Of a stretch of 64,000 nucleotides of DNA, positions 10,029-20,992 are shown one piece after another. The first letter of the stretch is position 1, and each line of letters begins with the position of its first letter. The translations under genes and the position numbers were made by a program. The notes beneath the pieces were generated by a model. The model was not told where the DNA came from and ran no database searches. It worked only from the letters and a program-made list of their open reading frames with translations. Origin of the DNA: Pyxicephalus adspersus (taxonomy: Eukaryota > Chordata > Amphibia > Anura > Pyxicephalidae); NCBI RefSeq assembly GCF_032062135.1, contig NC_092866.1:30699819-30763818 (forward strand), given 5' to 3'.

Positions 10029-11110
10029 TGCCTCACAAGCAGAAGACACCCGGAGCCTCCAGGTCTCAAAAAAACACGGTCTTAGGCAGTTTTGCACGCC
10101 GGCTGCGCACTCCCCTGCAGCTGCTGCAAAATCCAAGATGGCGCTGCAACGGTGTCTCTATAAGCAGGGACGCTGAATCTAATGAGGATGCCTCAGCTGA
10201 CTCTCCTGCAACCTCCTCTGAGCCACACTGCAGTGTGGACCAGTGCCCTTTCACTCCTATGCTACAACCTCTGTCTTCAGCTACACAAATCGAGCCACAA
10301 GTGTCTATCCATCAGTTCACCTAGAAACTAGGCTGAATCAACTTCCTTTAAAGGATGATCTGGCAGGGGTGGTTAATGAGTTGGCCACTCAGATTGAGAA
10401 TTCACTGAAGAGAGAAATAGAGGGGGTGAGGCAGCAGATTTCAACCGTTAATACTAGAGTTACTGTCCTTGAATCTGCGTCATCTAATGTGGAGGCCCGT
10501 CTCTTGACGTTGGAATCCTCTACTACTACTATGAAGTCACAACTTACCTCTCTTTACTTGCGCTTGGAAGACAATGAGAACAGAAACCGCAGAAACAATA
10601 TTAGGATTAGGGGCATACCTGAAGCTACTGCCAACGCAGACCTGAGGTCCACTGTTACTGTTATTCTCAACAGTTTTTTAAATCGGTCACCAACAGCTGC
10701 CCTCGAACTAGATAGAGTACATCCAGTGAATGGGCCGAGGGTTGCTAATAGATCTTTACCCAGGGATGTACTATGTCGGGTGCACTTTTACAATATAAAA
10801 GAAGAATTAATGTGTCAAGCTTAGCCAAATGGTCCTATGGACTATGATGGGGCTCCGGTTCAACTTTTACCAGATTTATCCAGCCATACATTGAGAATGC
10901 GCCGGGCACTGCAACCCCTGCTGGATGTCAATTGCACCGCACAGGCCTCCTACAGATGGGGTTACCCATTCCACATGTTGATCATTAGGAATGACTATCT
11001 TTGCTTTACATAGGCACTCACAGCTTCCAGCTCTATTTGAGTTTCTACAACTGCCCCTGCTTGAACTTCCAGACTGGTTAGCAATACCAACAGAGGTTCC
11101 TTCGACATTA
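10029..11110 (+). pseudogene. L1 ORF1p remnant (coiled coil plus RNA-binding domain)
   Basis: L1 ORF1 protein is a trimeric nucleic-acid chaperone that coats LINE RNA. The first frame (MPHKQKTPGASRSQK, from 10029) is shifted near 10300 into a second frame open to 10824. That frame has a heptad-rich coiled coil (about 10345-10570) and then the RRM-like core NRRNNIRIRGIPE (about 10582-10620) and RDVLCRVHFY. After a stop at 10822 the C-terminal domain continues with LLPDLSSHTLRMRRALQPLL and YRWGYPFHM (10866-10980). At least two frameshifts or stops are present. Confidence 0.8.
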
Positions 11111-11469
11111 ACGAGGAGCGCAAGACCAAGAAGCACCCAAGTTAGACACCGGACTGGTTGTACAGGTCCATTGCTTCGTATACATGTGTATATTTTCATG
11201 ATTGTTCCAGCGGACAGGTTCTAAATTTGTGCAATTGTTATTTTGCAAATATTGACTATGCGGGTATTGTTTAACCTGTGTTTTGTTATCTGTTACTCAA
11301 GAGCGGGTTTTTATACTATAATTGGATATTATAGCCATCGGTGAGCATATGCTCCTCTGTGGCGTACCTCCTCCTTTGAAGGATTTTTATGTTTTTTTGG
11401 AGCTTATAAGATTTAATATCTTGTATTTTGTTCTAATTGTTTTCTTGTTTTTGTCCTACATTACTTAGG

Positions 11470-14400
11470 ACATGTGTCCCAAATATCCCCACTTCAAATA
11501 TGGGCATGTGCAGAAAATGACCATTTTGACAAATCGTAGCATGGTACCTCTGCTGACTCCAAATCCAGGGGTGTCTGTATTTTACTTCATAAATCGGTTC
11601 GTTGGTCTCTGCTAGCTTATTGCTCAGATCCTGAGGGCAGGTATGTTATGATGAAAGGGTCAATTGACTCTCATACCTATACTTCAATACTTGACAATGT
11701 TTACTTTCCCAATACAGGAGGCACATAAATGCTATATATGAGGTCTGTTCATTCAGTTGGGTCACAGGTGCAAAAGGGAGAGAGAAGCTAAACTAAATCA
11801 ACTTCTGGCACAGTTGCCTAATTTGGAGACCACCCATAAAAGACACCACACGGTTGAAATCGAGCAGCAAATAGTAGGTATAAGAAAGCGTATTAGAGAG
11901 TTGTTACAGTGTAAAACCAAATTTATGCTCACCAAGTGTAAGGGATATTACTACAAATATTACAATAAATGTGGCAGGGCTTTAGCACAAGCTCTTCAGG
12001 GAAAAAAGGGCGAAAACCCATATCCCTAATATGAGCTCCCCATCGGGCAGAATGGTGCATACCTCCTCAGACATTGTGGAGACCTTCAGGTCATTGTTTG
12101 ACAAATTGTATAATTTGGACGGCGGTGCTCCCAAGGGCGTGGACCCCGCAAAAGCAGATTTAATCAGAGCTTATCTTGACCAGAGGCGGTGGAGTCCCTG
12201 GGAGCCCCGATCAGGGCAAAAGAATTGGCCTCGGCTATCACTAAAGCAGCCACTGGGAAAGCGCCAGGCCCTGACGGTCTAAATATTATAAGAAATTCCT
12301 TTCTGTACTCACTCCACAATACTTAACGGCATTTAATGCTTTGACTGAACGAGTGGTGCTGCTGCCCAGGGATACATTGGCAGCTCATATTTCTCTAATA
12401 CTTAAGCCTGAAAAGGACCCCAACTCATGTTCTAATTATAGGCCAATTTCCCTTTTAAATTGTGACCCTAAACTGTTCAGCAGTATCCTGGCAAAACGCC
12501 TGACCCCCTTGATCCAATCTCATATTCACCCAGATCAAAGAGTTTTCCTACCTGGCCAAGAGGCTAGGGACAATACTGTAAGAACACTAAATTAAAGAAA
12601 CTAATTAATTATATCCATTGACATAAGGTACAGGCGTTGTTGTTGGCGGCAGATGCAGAAAAAGCCTTTGACCAAGCTGATTGGAGATTTTTTTAAATCT
12701 ACCTTCCCATATTAGGGGAAACCCTAGTATCTACGGTATTTGTGTGCAAAATCAGGTTCATAAAGTAGCTGTCTATGCAGACGATCTCCTGTTTTTTGTT
12801 TCATCATCTAGGCTTTCTCTGCCTAATTTATTAACCGGGATTAGTAGATACTCAGCGTTATCTAAATATAAAATCAATCTACAGAAATAGGACGCTCTAT
12901 CTATCACACTGTCTGGTGGGATAGTGGAGACTCTGACACCGTATTTTCCTATTAAATGGGCGAAGTGTGCCATAACTTATTTGGGAACTAAGATCCCTAG
13001 AGAATTGTCATTGGTAGTTAATCTGAATTTTCTGCCGTTATTGAATAGGGTGAGGAGAGACTTGCAGCGTTGGAAACAACACACATTCTCCTGGTTCAGT
13101 GGATGGAACATATTGAAGATTAACATTATGGCACGTCTGCTATATCTGCTCCAATCCCTCCGGGTTCATATTCCGCAACAAGTACTGTACAAATTTAGAC
13201 AGGAGTTTCTCTGCTTTCTCTGGGGAGGGGACAACCCACTTATTGGGCGACAGATTCTACGGTTGCCTAAACTGAGTGGAGGCATCGCTTTTCCTGACCC
13301 TCTGTTGTACCAACAAGGGGTACACATAGGGCGCTTGATAGATTGGTGCAGGAATGGTGGCCAAAAACCATGGGTTTACGAGGGAGCTATCTCTTGTACC
13401 CCATTAGCAGGGGCCATATGGTCCCCACCAGATACACTTCTTACTATTCTCAAATTACCTCAGATAGGGACAACTCTACGTATTGTACAGAAGCATTTCC
13501 AGACCTCTGGAGTGAGTACTTACCCCTCACCATTATCCCCCATTTTGGGACATCCAGGGTTTCAACATGGTTTATCTGACCCCAGGTTCCGTTCTTGGAG
13601 GGAACAGGGAATTTTTAGGGCATCCCATTTTTTGAGGGGTACAGAATAGATGAATATCTCTGACCTGTCAGCTGACCATGATCTTCCAGAGTTAGATGTA
13701 TGGCGTAGTTTAAAATTGCATCATTTTCTCTGTTTTCCCCCTCTACCATCCAATTTTGTGCGCCCTTTGTCACAGGTGGAGTAAGTGTCCGTGGCCACGG
13801 GCCCCATTCGGGGAAATCTTGTGCTTATCAACTGCTATCGACAGACCTCACTCCCTCATCCTTACCATTTCTAAATAAATGGGAATGTGACCTTAAAACT
13901 ATATTTTCCCCTGAACAGCGGGAACACCTTTTGTACACGGGCCATAAGACTGCACTTAGCAACTCTTATCAGGAATTGAACTATAAATTACTCACACACT
14001 GGTACAGTGTACCGACAGTGCTAGCTAAAATATATTCAGGGATAGATGATCACTGCTGGCGTTGTGGAGTTGAAACTGGTAGTCTCCTCCACATATTCTG
14101 GGAATGCTCTATATTGGCACCCTTTTGGTCACAGGTGGCAGTGGTTATTGAGGAACTAACAGAGGTGAATATACGCAACAGACTTGACTGCATTTAAATG
14201 ACTGGTCTAAGAAGAAATACCACAACTTTTTGCTTAAACATCTTTTAAATGCTGCTAAAGCCTGCATTCCTACACTATGGAAGCATTCTTCTCCTCCTAC
14301 CCTGTCACACTGGTTTAGAAGGGTGAACGAGATTATGACGATGGAAGATCTTATTACCACCCGTGATGGGAGATCTGATAAATTCCGGAAAACCTGGTTT

Positions 14401-14480
14401 TATTGGATGCAATATACCACTACTCAGGCGTATCTTTCAGTACAAAGCAAGGCTGATAACGCTGATGATGTATTTTGATA
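11470..14480 (+). pseudogene. L1 ORF2 remnant (EN trace, RT, zinc knuckle)
   Basis: Remains of the endonuclease are visible around 11510-11740. A basic linker follows (RKRIRELLQCKTKFM, near 11880-11940), then RT fingers (TGKAPGPDGL near 12250; YRPISLLNCDPKLFSSILAK near 12440-12498), the catalytic box VYADDLLFF (near 12770-12796), the post-RT YLGTKIPRELS segment (12976-13010) and an LPKLSGGIAFPDPLLY motif. The C-terminal CX2CX8HX4C knuckle begins CWRCGVETGS (14053). Stops at 12027, 12593, 12888 and 13647 and several shifts break the protein. Confidence 0.8.
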
Positions 14481-14790
14481 AAGAAGCTGATATTGGATTT
14501 GTTGTTCCATGACTCCAATCATACTGTACTTGGCCTTTACTCAGTCAGTCCTGTAATGCCATACCCATCTCCCCCCCCCCCCCCCCTAGTTCTATCCCTC
14601 TCTTTTCTTTGTTTTGTCTATAACATTGAAATTTTTTCAGTGATCAGTCATTTCAAATATAGCTTGTTAGAAATATGCATACTTTATTGGGAATGTTGTC
14701 TATTTTCGCTAATTGTATGGCTCAATGTTCAAATATTGTTTATTTGGCTGTTTACTGAATACATAATACATATATATACCCGGTACATAT

Positions 14791-14948
14791 ACACACACAC
14801 TAATAAAGAGGACCTGTCATATGCATAATAAAGAGGACCTGTCATATGAATAATAAAGAATAATGACAGGTCCTCTTTATTATTCATGATGTGATGTACA
14901 GGGGTATGTAATAGTATTATGTATTATTATGTATCTTTTTAAAATTGA
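14791..14948 (-). repeat. Internal fragment of the 1997-type hAT element, split by DIRS
   Basis: Read on the minus strand this gives ttttaaaaagatacat, then actattacatacccctgta, then units of the aataaagaggacctgtcat type. The same order is seen at about 2150-2300 in the intact element. The matching outer end is at 20830-20992, so a hAT copy has been split by the DIRS element between them. Confidence 0.65.
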
Positions 14949-15070
14949 GGCCTGGAGCAGGGAACAAAGTGAAAATCAGTGGAAGGCCTGCATGAATGGG
15001 AAGGGATGGGAGCAGGCAGGGAAAGGGTTAAGAGTTAGCATAGAGAAGGGGGGGGAGTTGCTGCATTAGT

Positions 15071-17325
15071 ATGCCGAGTGACCACATGCAGGGGGGAAGG
15101 AGAAGAGGAGTGAAAAGGGGGGTGAGCCGGAAAGGGAGGGTCTTTTTTCAGCGTGACGGAGAGAAGGAAAGAAGTTTTTGTGAGCTGAGCACACCACAGG
15201 AGCACATGGCAGACATTGATGCTTTGCTGGCACAATTGGGGGCAGCTGCAGAGGATCAGGGGCCTGGATGGCTGCAGGATCAGGTAGAGACTGCTCTACA
15301 GGGGCTTGCTTCAGTCCCCACAGTCAGGGGAGCGGACGCAAGACGGCCTAGGAAATCTAGGCCTCCGGTGTGCCTGAGTCTTGAACCCCCTAGGGCTCGC
15401 TGTCACACTAGGAGCCCCATTAGGGACCCTCCAGGGTATTCAGCCCAGCGGGTGTCTGCTGCTGAGGCTGGGACAGCTGAGAGGAATCCTCTTCTCAGGC
15501 GGAGCCCCAGGGTGAGGGGGGGGAGCAGACACAGGTCCCCCCCTCCTTCTCGCCCTGTGAGACCAGTAGTGGAAGCCCTGGGGGGGCTTGCTGGGCATGA
15601 TGGTGGCAGCGTGCGCAGGCACGTGGACGGGGGGCGCTCTCGCGGGCGGGCACCCCAGGGCAGATTTCCAGGGTCCAGCAGTAGGGCAGAGTCGCAGGGC
15701 TCAGGCAGCAATAGGAGGGAGCCGCGGGGCTCCCTGGATCTGGCGGCAAGTGCAGGGGAGCTGGATAGAAGCAGGGCAACTGTTCCCTTCTCCAGGATGG
15801 CCACAGTGGAGGAACGGGAGGCGGGGACGGACAAGCGTGAGGAGGAGGAGGGGCCACCAGGCCGGGAGTCTCCAAGAAGAAGATCCAGCTTGTCAGCAGT
15901 AAGGGGTGGGACCGGCACGAGGACGGCAAGTGTCGGGTTCCCGGGAAGTGCAGGGAGAAGAGCCAGCCGGCTTCTGGAGGATGCGGCCGGCTGTGTGAGG
16001 GCTGGCAATGGAGGCAGGGTGGCCGGACAGCGCAGAGTGGAGGAAGGGGCCCTGCTGGTGTCGGCCAGGCAGGGGGAAGCAGAGCAGAGAGGAATAGAAG
16101 AAACAGCAGGGGTGGCATGCGGCTTCCCGATCCTGGGTGGTCCAGAAGTGCCTGAGCAGGAGGCTGAAGAGGACCTGTTGGAGGGAGAGCTAGCGGCCGG
16201 TGAGTGCCTGTTAAGGAAAGGGGGGGGTTTAGAAAATTGGGGAGGGGATGAGGTGCCCAGTAGGCAGGATGGTCTGGGAGGCCACNNNNNNNNNNNNNNN
16301 NNNNNNNNNNNNNNNNNNNNNNNNNNNNNNNNNNNNNNNNNNNNNNNNNNNNNNNNNNNNNNNNNNNNNNNNNNNNNNNNNNNNNNNNNNNNNNNNNNNN
16401 NNNNNNNNNNNNNNNNNNNNNNNNNNNNNNNNNNNNACGGTTTAGGGGGGCTCCCTTGGGGCCAGCAGGGTGGGTGGGGGACTTAGGGGGGACTCCAGGT
16501 GCAGGATCAGCAGTGGGGGGACAAGTAGCACAGTGGGGGCAGAAGGCGGCGGGGGGACTTGGAGCACAGCAAAAGGGGGAGGGCCACGACAGGATGCCAT
16601 GGGCACAAGAGCCACAGCGACAGGGGGGCCACCCCAGGCAGGTGAGTTGGCGACAACGGCTGTAGGTGATGTAGCAAAAGGGGAGGTATATGTGTGTTTT
16701 GAAGGGCCGTTGGGGGCGCACTTGCGGCAGGAGATGAAGGAGCAAATCTGGAAAGGTGAGTATGTGGATCTTTTTACATTGTTGCCGCTGGAGCGTTTTC
16801 ACTTGGATCGGTTGCAAGGTGAGTGGCGGAAAAGGAGTCGAAGCGGTACAGGTTGATCCCGCAGACGTTTGCTAATTGGTTGCAAGCGTTTGCGATATTC
16901 GCCAGTGTGTTGGGAGAAAAGGAACCAGGGCATTGCTCGGCCCTTTTCTGCTATTTGGATGCCATTGGGGAGGCTCATAGGACTTATGGGGGGGTAGCGT
17001 GGCTCAGATATGACGAGCAGTTTAGGCAGAGGAAAGCGATTCGGTGGGACCACAAAAACATTGGATTGTGGATGAAGCTGATGACGCCGGGCAGGAGCGG
17101 GGCAGTGCAGCCCTTTATGAGGGTGTGGTCCGTCACCTTTCGGGCCCTCGGCCTTCCGTAAGAAAGGGGTGTGTTGGCCATTTAATGAAGGGGGCTGCAA
17201 GTTTTGGCAGGCCTGCCGTTTCAAGCATGAATGTGCAAAATGCGGGGGCATGCATGGAGCAGCCCGCTGTTTTCAAAATGGTGGGGGAAGGGGGTCGGTC
17301 CAATGCGGCCTTTCCTAAGTAGGTA
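15071..17325 (+). pseudogene. DIRS gag-like ORF1 (gapped)
   Basis: A long open frame from 15071 to the gap at 16286 encodes a basic, Pro/Arg/Gly-rich low-complexity protein. The piece after the gap contains a conserved-looking helical region (LRQEMKEQIWKGEYVDLFTL, near 16725-16785), then, in shifted frames, QTFANWLQAFAIFASVLGEK and DHKNIGLWMKLM. A Cys/His-rich segment closes it (FNEGGCKFWQACRFKHECAK, about 17175-17240, followed by CGGMHGAARCF). DIRS ORF1 proteins commonly end in such a knuckle and presumably package RNA. Frameshifts occur near 16830 and 17160. Confidence 0.7.
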
Positions 17326-17329
17326 TCTG

Positions 17330-18680
17330 CACCAGGCGGCTGCTAAGCTCTTGGAAGGGGGGTTCACAGAGGGTTTTCGGATTCCTTGCTCATTGAAGGA
17401 GCTCCCCCCAGTGGCAAGGAATTTGAAGTCAGCGAGATTACACCCCGAGGTGGTAGGAGAAAAATTGAAGAAGGAGGTGCGATTGGGCAGGATGGGGGGC
17501 CCTTTCCAGCGCTACCGGTGGAGGACTTGGTGATTTCTCCTTTAAGGGTGGTGCGATTGACCCCCGCCTTTGTTCTGTATCCTATACGTCGCTCGACAGC
17601 GCACTGAAATGGGTGCGTAAGTATGGCAGAGGAGCCCTGTTGGCAAAGGCGGACATAGAGGCGGCCTTTCGGTTATTACCAGTGCACCCGGACAGTCAGC
17701 GTTTTTTGGGTTGCACGTGGGAAGGAGCATGTGGACCGCTGTTTGCCGAGTGCGCTGTTCGAAATGTCTAGTTCGTTTTTGGAATGGACAGTGCGGGAGG
17801 TAGCCAGGGTAGATTTGGTCATCCATTACCTGGACGATTTTCTTTTCATAGGGCCACCTGAGTCGCCGATGTGTAGGGTGTTGGTGGTGACATTCAATTT
17901 CTTGGCAGACAAGTTCAGTGTCCCCTTGTCAAAAGATAAATCGGGCCCGACGACGGAGTTGGTTTTTCTGGGGATCACAATTGACACCGTGGCGATGGAG
18001 TGTCGATTGTCAGGAGACAAGTTGGAGGCATTGCGGATTGATGTGGCAAGGGCAGGGGACAGAAAAAAACTTACGTTGAGGGAGCAGTCGCTCCTGGGTA
18101 AGTTTAATTTTGCCTGGTAGATCATGCCCATGGGGCGGATATTTGCGAGGAGATTAGCGGCGGCTACAGCTGGGGTAAGTTGCCCAGGGCATTGTATTCG
18201 TCTGCGCAAGAACTTGAGGGAGGATTTGGAAGTTTGGAGGAGATTTTTGAATGAGTACAATGGGAGGTCAGTTTGGTTAATGGGGCCGGTTTGGAATGCG
18301 GACCTGGAGTTATTTACAGATGCGGCAGGAGCATCTGGGTACGGTGCATTTTGGCAGGGAAAATGGAGTGCTGAACCTTGGCCTGAGTCGTGGAGGGAGG
18401 CTGGTTTGTTGGCAAATTTGGCGGTCTTAGAACTGTTCCCCATTGTAGTGGCGCTGGAGTTGTGGGGTGGGGAGCTTGCAAATAAACGGATAAGGTTCTG
18501 CTGTGACAATTTGGGTGTGGTTCAGGCGGTGAATGCCTATTTGGCATCTTCACCGCCGGTGATTAGATTGCTGAGGCAGTTGGTTTTTTGTTGCCTTCGC
18601 TGGAACATTGCGGTGGCTGCTGTGCATAACCCTGGTACTGTTAACAATATAGCTGACTCTGTCTCGGTTTCAGTGGAAGC
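17330..18680 (+). pseudogene. DIRS reverse transcriptase and RNase H
   Basis: The RT begins with EGGFTEGFRIPCS (near 17360). It continues after frameshifts as ALLAKADIEAAFRLLPVHP (17633-17690), with the catalytic box HYLDDFLFIG at about 17823-17852 and FLGITIDT (17968-17990). RNase H follows in the next open frame: ELFTDAAGASGYGAFW (18307-18354), LELFPIVVALELWG and FCCDNLGVVQAVN (18499-18537), then HNPGTVNNIADSVS. Stops at 18118 and a shift near 17540-17600 show the copy is not intact, although long stretches are undamaged. Confidence 0.85.
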
Positions 18681-18699
18681 GGTTCCGGCAGCTGGTCAC

Positions 18700-19640
18700 A
18701 GGGGCGGAGCGGCAAGGTGTCCCGTGCCCTCAGGAACTGTGGAAGATCCCCTTGGCATCGTAGCGGGTATGATTCGGCGTTCAGTGAGTGCGACTACATG
18801 GTTGGCGTATTCGGCGGTATGGAAAGAATGGTGGGATTTCTGTGAGGAATGTGGGGGGGACAGGTCAGAAGAGGATTTTAATGGGGTGCCGATTTATTTT
18901 TTGGGTCACTGTTTTGAGAGGGGGGTGTCCGTAGCTGTTATGAATAAAAAATTAGCAGGCTTAGCCTTCCTGTTCAAGGTAATGGGGTTGAAGGATTTGA
19001 GTAAGGAGTTTTTAGTTCAGCAGGCGGTGAGGGGGTTTAGGAAGGGGAGAGTAAGAATAGATGGGAGAAGGCCGGTGTCGTTCCACTTGTTGATAGCATT
19101 GGTGAAGAGGTTACAGGGGATCTGTAGTAATAGTTATGAGAGGGCGTTGTTCAGAGTGGCATTCGTTTTAGCCTTTTTTGGGGCTTTTAGAATTGGGGAG
19201 CTGGTCAGCCAGGCAAAAAAGAAGCTGGGAGGAATTCAGGTGAGTGATGTGGAGTGTGACGGTGAGCAACTTAGGATTCGCCTGGCCAGGTCAAAAACAG
19301 ACCAGGGGGGTAAGGGGGTGGATATTGTTTTACAGAGTTTGGGTGGGGGGTTGGTTTGTCCAGTGGAGGCTGTGAGGGAATTTTTGGCGATTAGGCCTGA
19401 GGGGCGTGGGCCCTTGTTGGTGCACGCTGATGGCTTTATCGAGATATCAGTTTGTGGTAGTTTTTAGAAGATGTTTATGGAAGGAGGGGTTGGAGACAGG
19501 ACAATTTTCCTTGCAATAATTAAGAATAGGTGGCCTTGGGGAGGAGGTTTTTCAGCGCATTGGTCGCTGGGCTCTCATCGTTTTAGGTCATACGTGCGGC
19601 CTCATATGCTGTGATGGGCTGGGGGAGGGGGGTTTCATAA
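18700..19640 (+). pseudogene. DIRS tyrosine recombinase
   Basis: This enzyme integrates the circular DNA copy of DIRS elements without target duplication. The N-terminal SAM-like domain spans about 18740-19000 (SATTWLAYSAVWKEWWDF). The catalytic domain shows the first Arg in GAFRIGELVSQ (19180-19212) and the SKTDQGGKG beta-hairpin Lys region (19290-19318). After a stop at 19465 the frame has shifted. A decayed box-II region follows (LRIGGLGEEVFQRIGRWA), and RFRSYVRPHM near 19580-19610 carries the terminal Tyr. The expected His-Ser-x-Arg motif has lost its His-Ser part, so the enzyme is dead. Confidence 0.8.
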
Positions 19641-19689
19641 GCGATGAATGATATCACGTTTGCATAATTTTGTTATTTTGTTTTAGGTG

Positions 19690-20313
19690 GTTCCCAGTGT
19701 CTTGTTTGGATCATCAGGCACTCCTATGTGAGCGGGGGGGCCAGACGAGCAGCATTACGGCCGGATGGGCGGCAGCTGGGTTTCCCTCATGCCGAAGTTG
19801 TAATTTGGGGGATTGGAGTGCCCGGGATGCAAAGGAGTGAGCTGCTGGCAGAGGTTCGTCGGTAGTTGCAGTGGGATAGGAATCCAAATGTGTTGGTATT
19901 GCACGTGGGGGGGAAATGATTTGGGGAGGAGGCCAATTAGGGAATTATCCAGGGACATTAGGTGGGACCCGCTTAGGCTGCTTACTTTGTTGCCGGGTGT
20001 CATAGTGGTCTGGTCTGATGTGGTGGCCAGGACACAATGGCGAGGAGCTCGGTCAGTGGCCCGGGTGAATAAAGCTAGGATTAAGCCTAACAAATCGGTG
20101 GGGGGCTTTGTGGCACGGAATGGGGGGGTGGTGGTCCGGCATAAGGAGTTGGAAGGGGACTTAGGGTCGTATTTGGAGGCTGATGGGGTGCACTTGTCTA
20201 ATGTAGGTATGGATCTGTGGTGTCTAGGGTTGCAGGAAGGAACTCAGAGAGCTGTCCGGGTGTGGCAGGGCGCACAAGGGCAAGGTGTCGCTCTTGTGGC
20301 GCCGTGGTGGTGA
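19690..20313 (+). CDS. SGNH-hydrolase domain protein of the DIRS element (third ORF)
   Basis: The frame includes WIIRHSYVSGGARRAALRP (block I with the putative nucleophile Ser), LVLHVGGNDLG near 19894-19927 (block III Asn), a VVWSDVVART segment, and DGVHLSNVGMDLW near 20181-20220 (block V Asp and His). These are the four conserved regions of the SGNH/GDSL hydrolase fold. Related ORFs are known in some vertebrate DIRS elements, with unproven function. A good splice acceptor (ttttgttattttgttttag) lies just before the frame, near 19685, so it may be reached by splicing. One stop near 19865 interrupts the frame. Confidence 0.7.
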
Positions 20314-20704
20314 GGTTTTCGAGGGAAGGAGTGGTATTGGACGGTTTCAATGGGGGTGAGGGTCTCATCTATGGTATGGGACCCTCGGTAAGGTTGTTGT
20401 TGGGAAGGGTAAATTGTTTTGTGGTAGAGCTGCGAGTGCTGCTGGTATCGTTCCCGAGCTGGAGGTGCGGCTGGGAGCATTACATATCATGGCGGTGCAG
20501 ACCCATTATGTGCAAGGGGTTACAATAGTGGGACCTTTGAGGACCAGTAACCAGGGGGTGTGTTTTAGGAAAAGGATGTTTTTATTAATGTATTGTTTAC
20601 AGTTATTTGTTATTATTTGTAAGTTATTATTTGTTGATTATGTGTTTATATTGTTATTTATAGGTATTTATAAAAAGAGTTAAATTTTTAAGTTATTTGT
20701 TGGT

Positions 20705-20728
20705 TAAATGGCCCCTTTGGGCCATTTA
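20705..20728. repeat. Perfect hairpin near the DIRS 3' end
   Basis: taaatggccc, a 4-base loop, and gggccattta form a perfect 10-bp stem just after the last ORF of the DIRS element. It may mark a terminal or internal complementary region used in circularisation, or a transcript 3' structure. Function is unproven. Confidence 0.7.
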
Positions 20729-20829
20729 TTAAGTTGTGGTCTCAGTGTGTGTTTGGGGTAAAGGGGTGGGGTGGGGGGAGGTGGGAGTGGGGCACGGCCT
20801 GCGGGAACTCAGCCCTATCACAGTCATAT

Positions 20830-20992
20830 ATTTGGAGGCTGTAGAAGCTCAACACAGTCCCGAAAATTAACCCGAATTTTTCCCCCATTGACTTTAATAG
20901 TGTTCGATTTCGACATTCGACCACCTGAATAATTTTGGTCTATTCGAGCGAATAGCTGGTGAATCGAATAGTAAGCTATTCATAAAATCATA
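20830..20992 (-). repeat. Terminal fragment of a 1997-type hAT element
   Basis: The reverse complement gives ctattcgattcaccagctat, a cgctcgaatagacc segment, attattcaggtggtcgaatg and a gagcttctacagcctccaaa segment, closely following 2010-2150. The extreme TAGTGTTGG end is missing where Penelope-type sequence begins (about 20993). Confidence 0.75.

Larger units (their letters stand above)
9919..14790 (+). mobile_element. L1/Tx1-type LINE, nearly full length, decayed
   Basis: This LINE starts with a G-rich leader (ggggggcgtggtcacg) and holds an ORF1 with coiled coil and RNA-binding domain and an ORF2 with a fragmentary endonuclease, an RT and a C-terminal zinc knuckle. The 3' end is placed near 14760-14790 where a hAT fragment begins. 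I could not find a matching target duplication, so the boundary is approximate. ORF2 has lost most of its endonuclease (around 11480-11740) and the RT segment between DQADW and the YADD box (around 12690-12720). Confidence 0.8.
14949..20825 (+). mobile_element. DIRS-type tyrosine-recombinase retrotransposon
   Basis: The gene order is that of DIRS elements: a gag-like ORF, then reverse transcriptase, RNase H and tyrosine recombinase, then a third ORF with an SGNH-hydrolase domain. There is no DDE integrase or protease. GC content (over long G-rich stretches) is clearly higher than the AT-rich surroundings, suggesting a younger arrival. The insertion split a hAT copy (fragments at 14791-14948 and 20830-20992), which defines the approximate boundaries. 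Terminal inverted or split repeats could not be aligned by eye. A 151-base gap interrupts the gag-like ORF. Confidence 0.85.

Noticed and set aside
10066..10254. Minus-strand frame in the L1 ORF1 region
   Set aside because: Antisense of the LINE ORF1. No independent support.
15495..16817. Long minus-strand open frame opposite the DIRS gag-like ORF
   Set aside because: It is Pro/Leu-rich antisense of a GC-rich coding region and runs through the gap. No domain.
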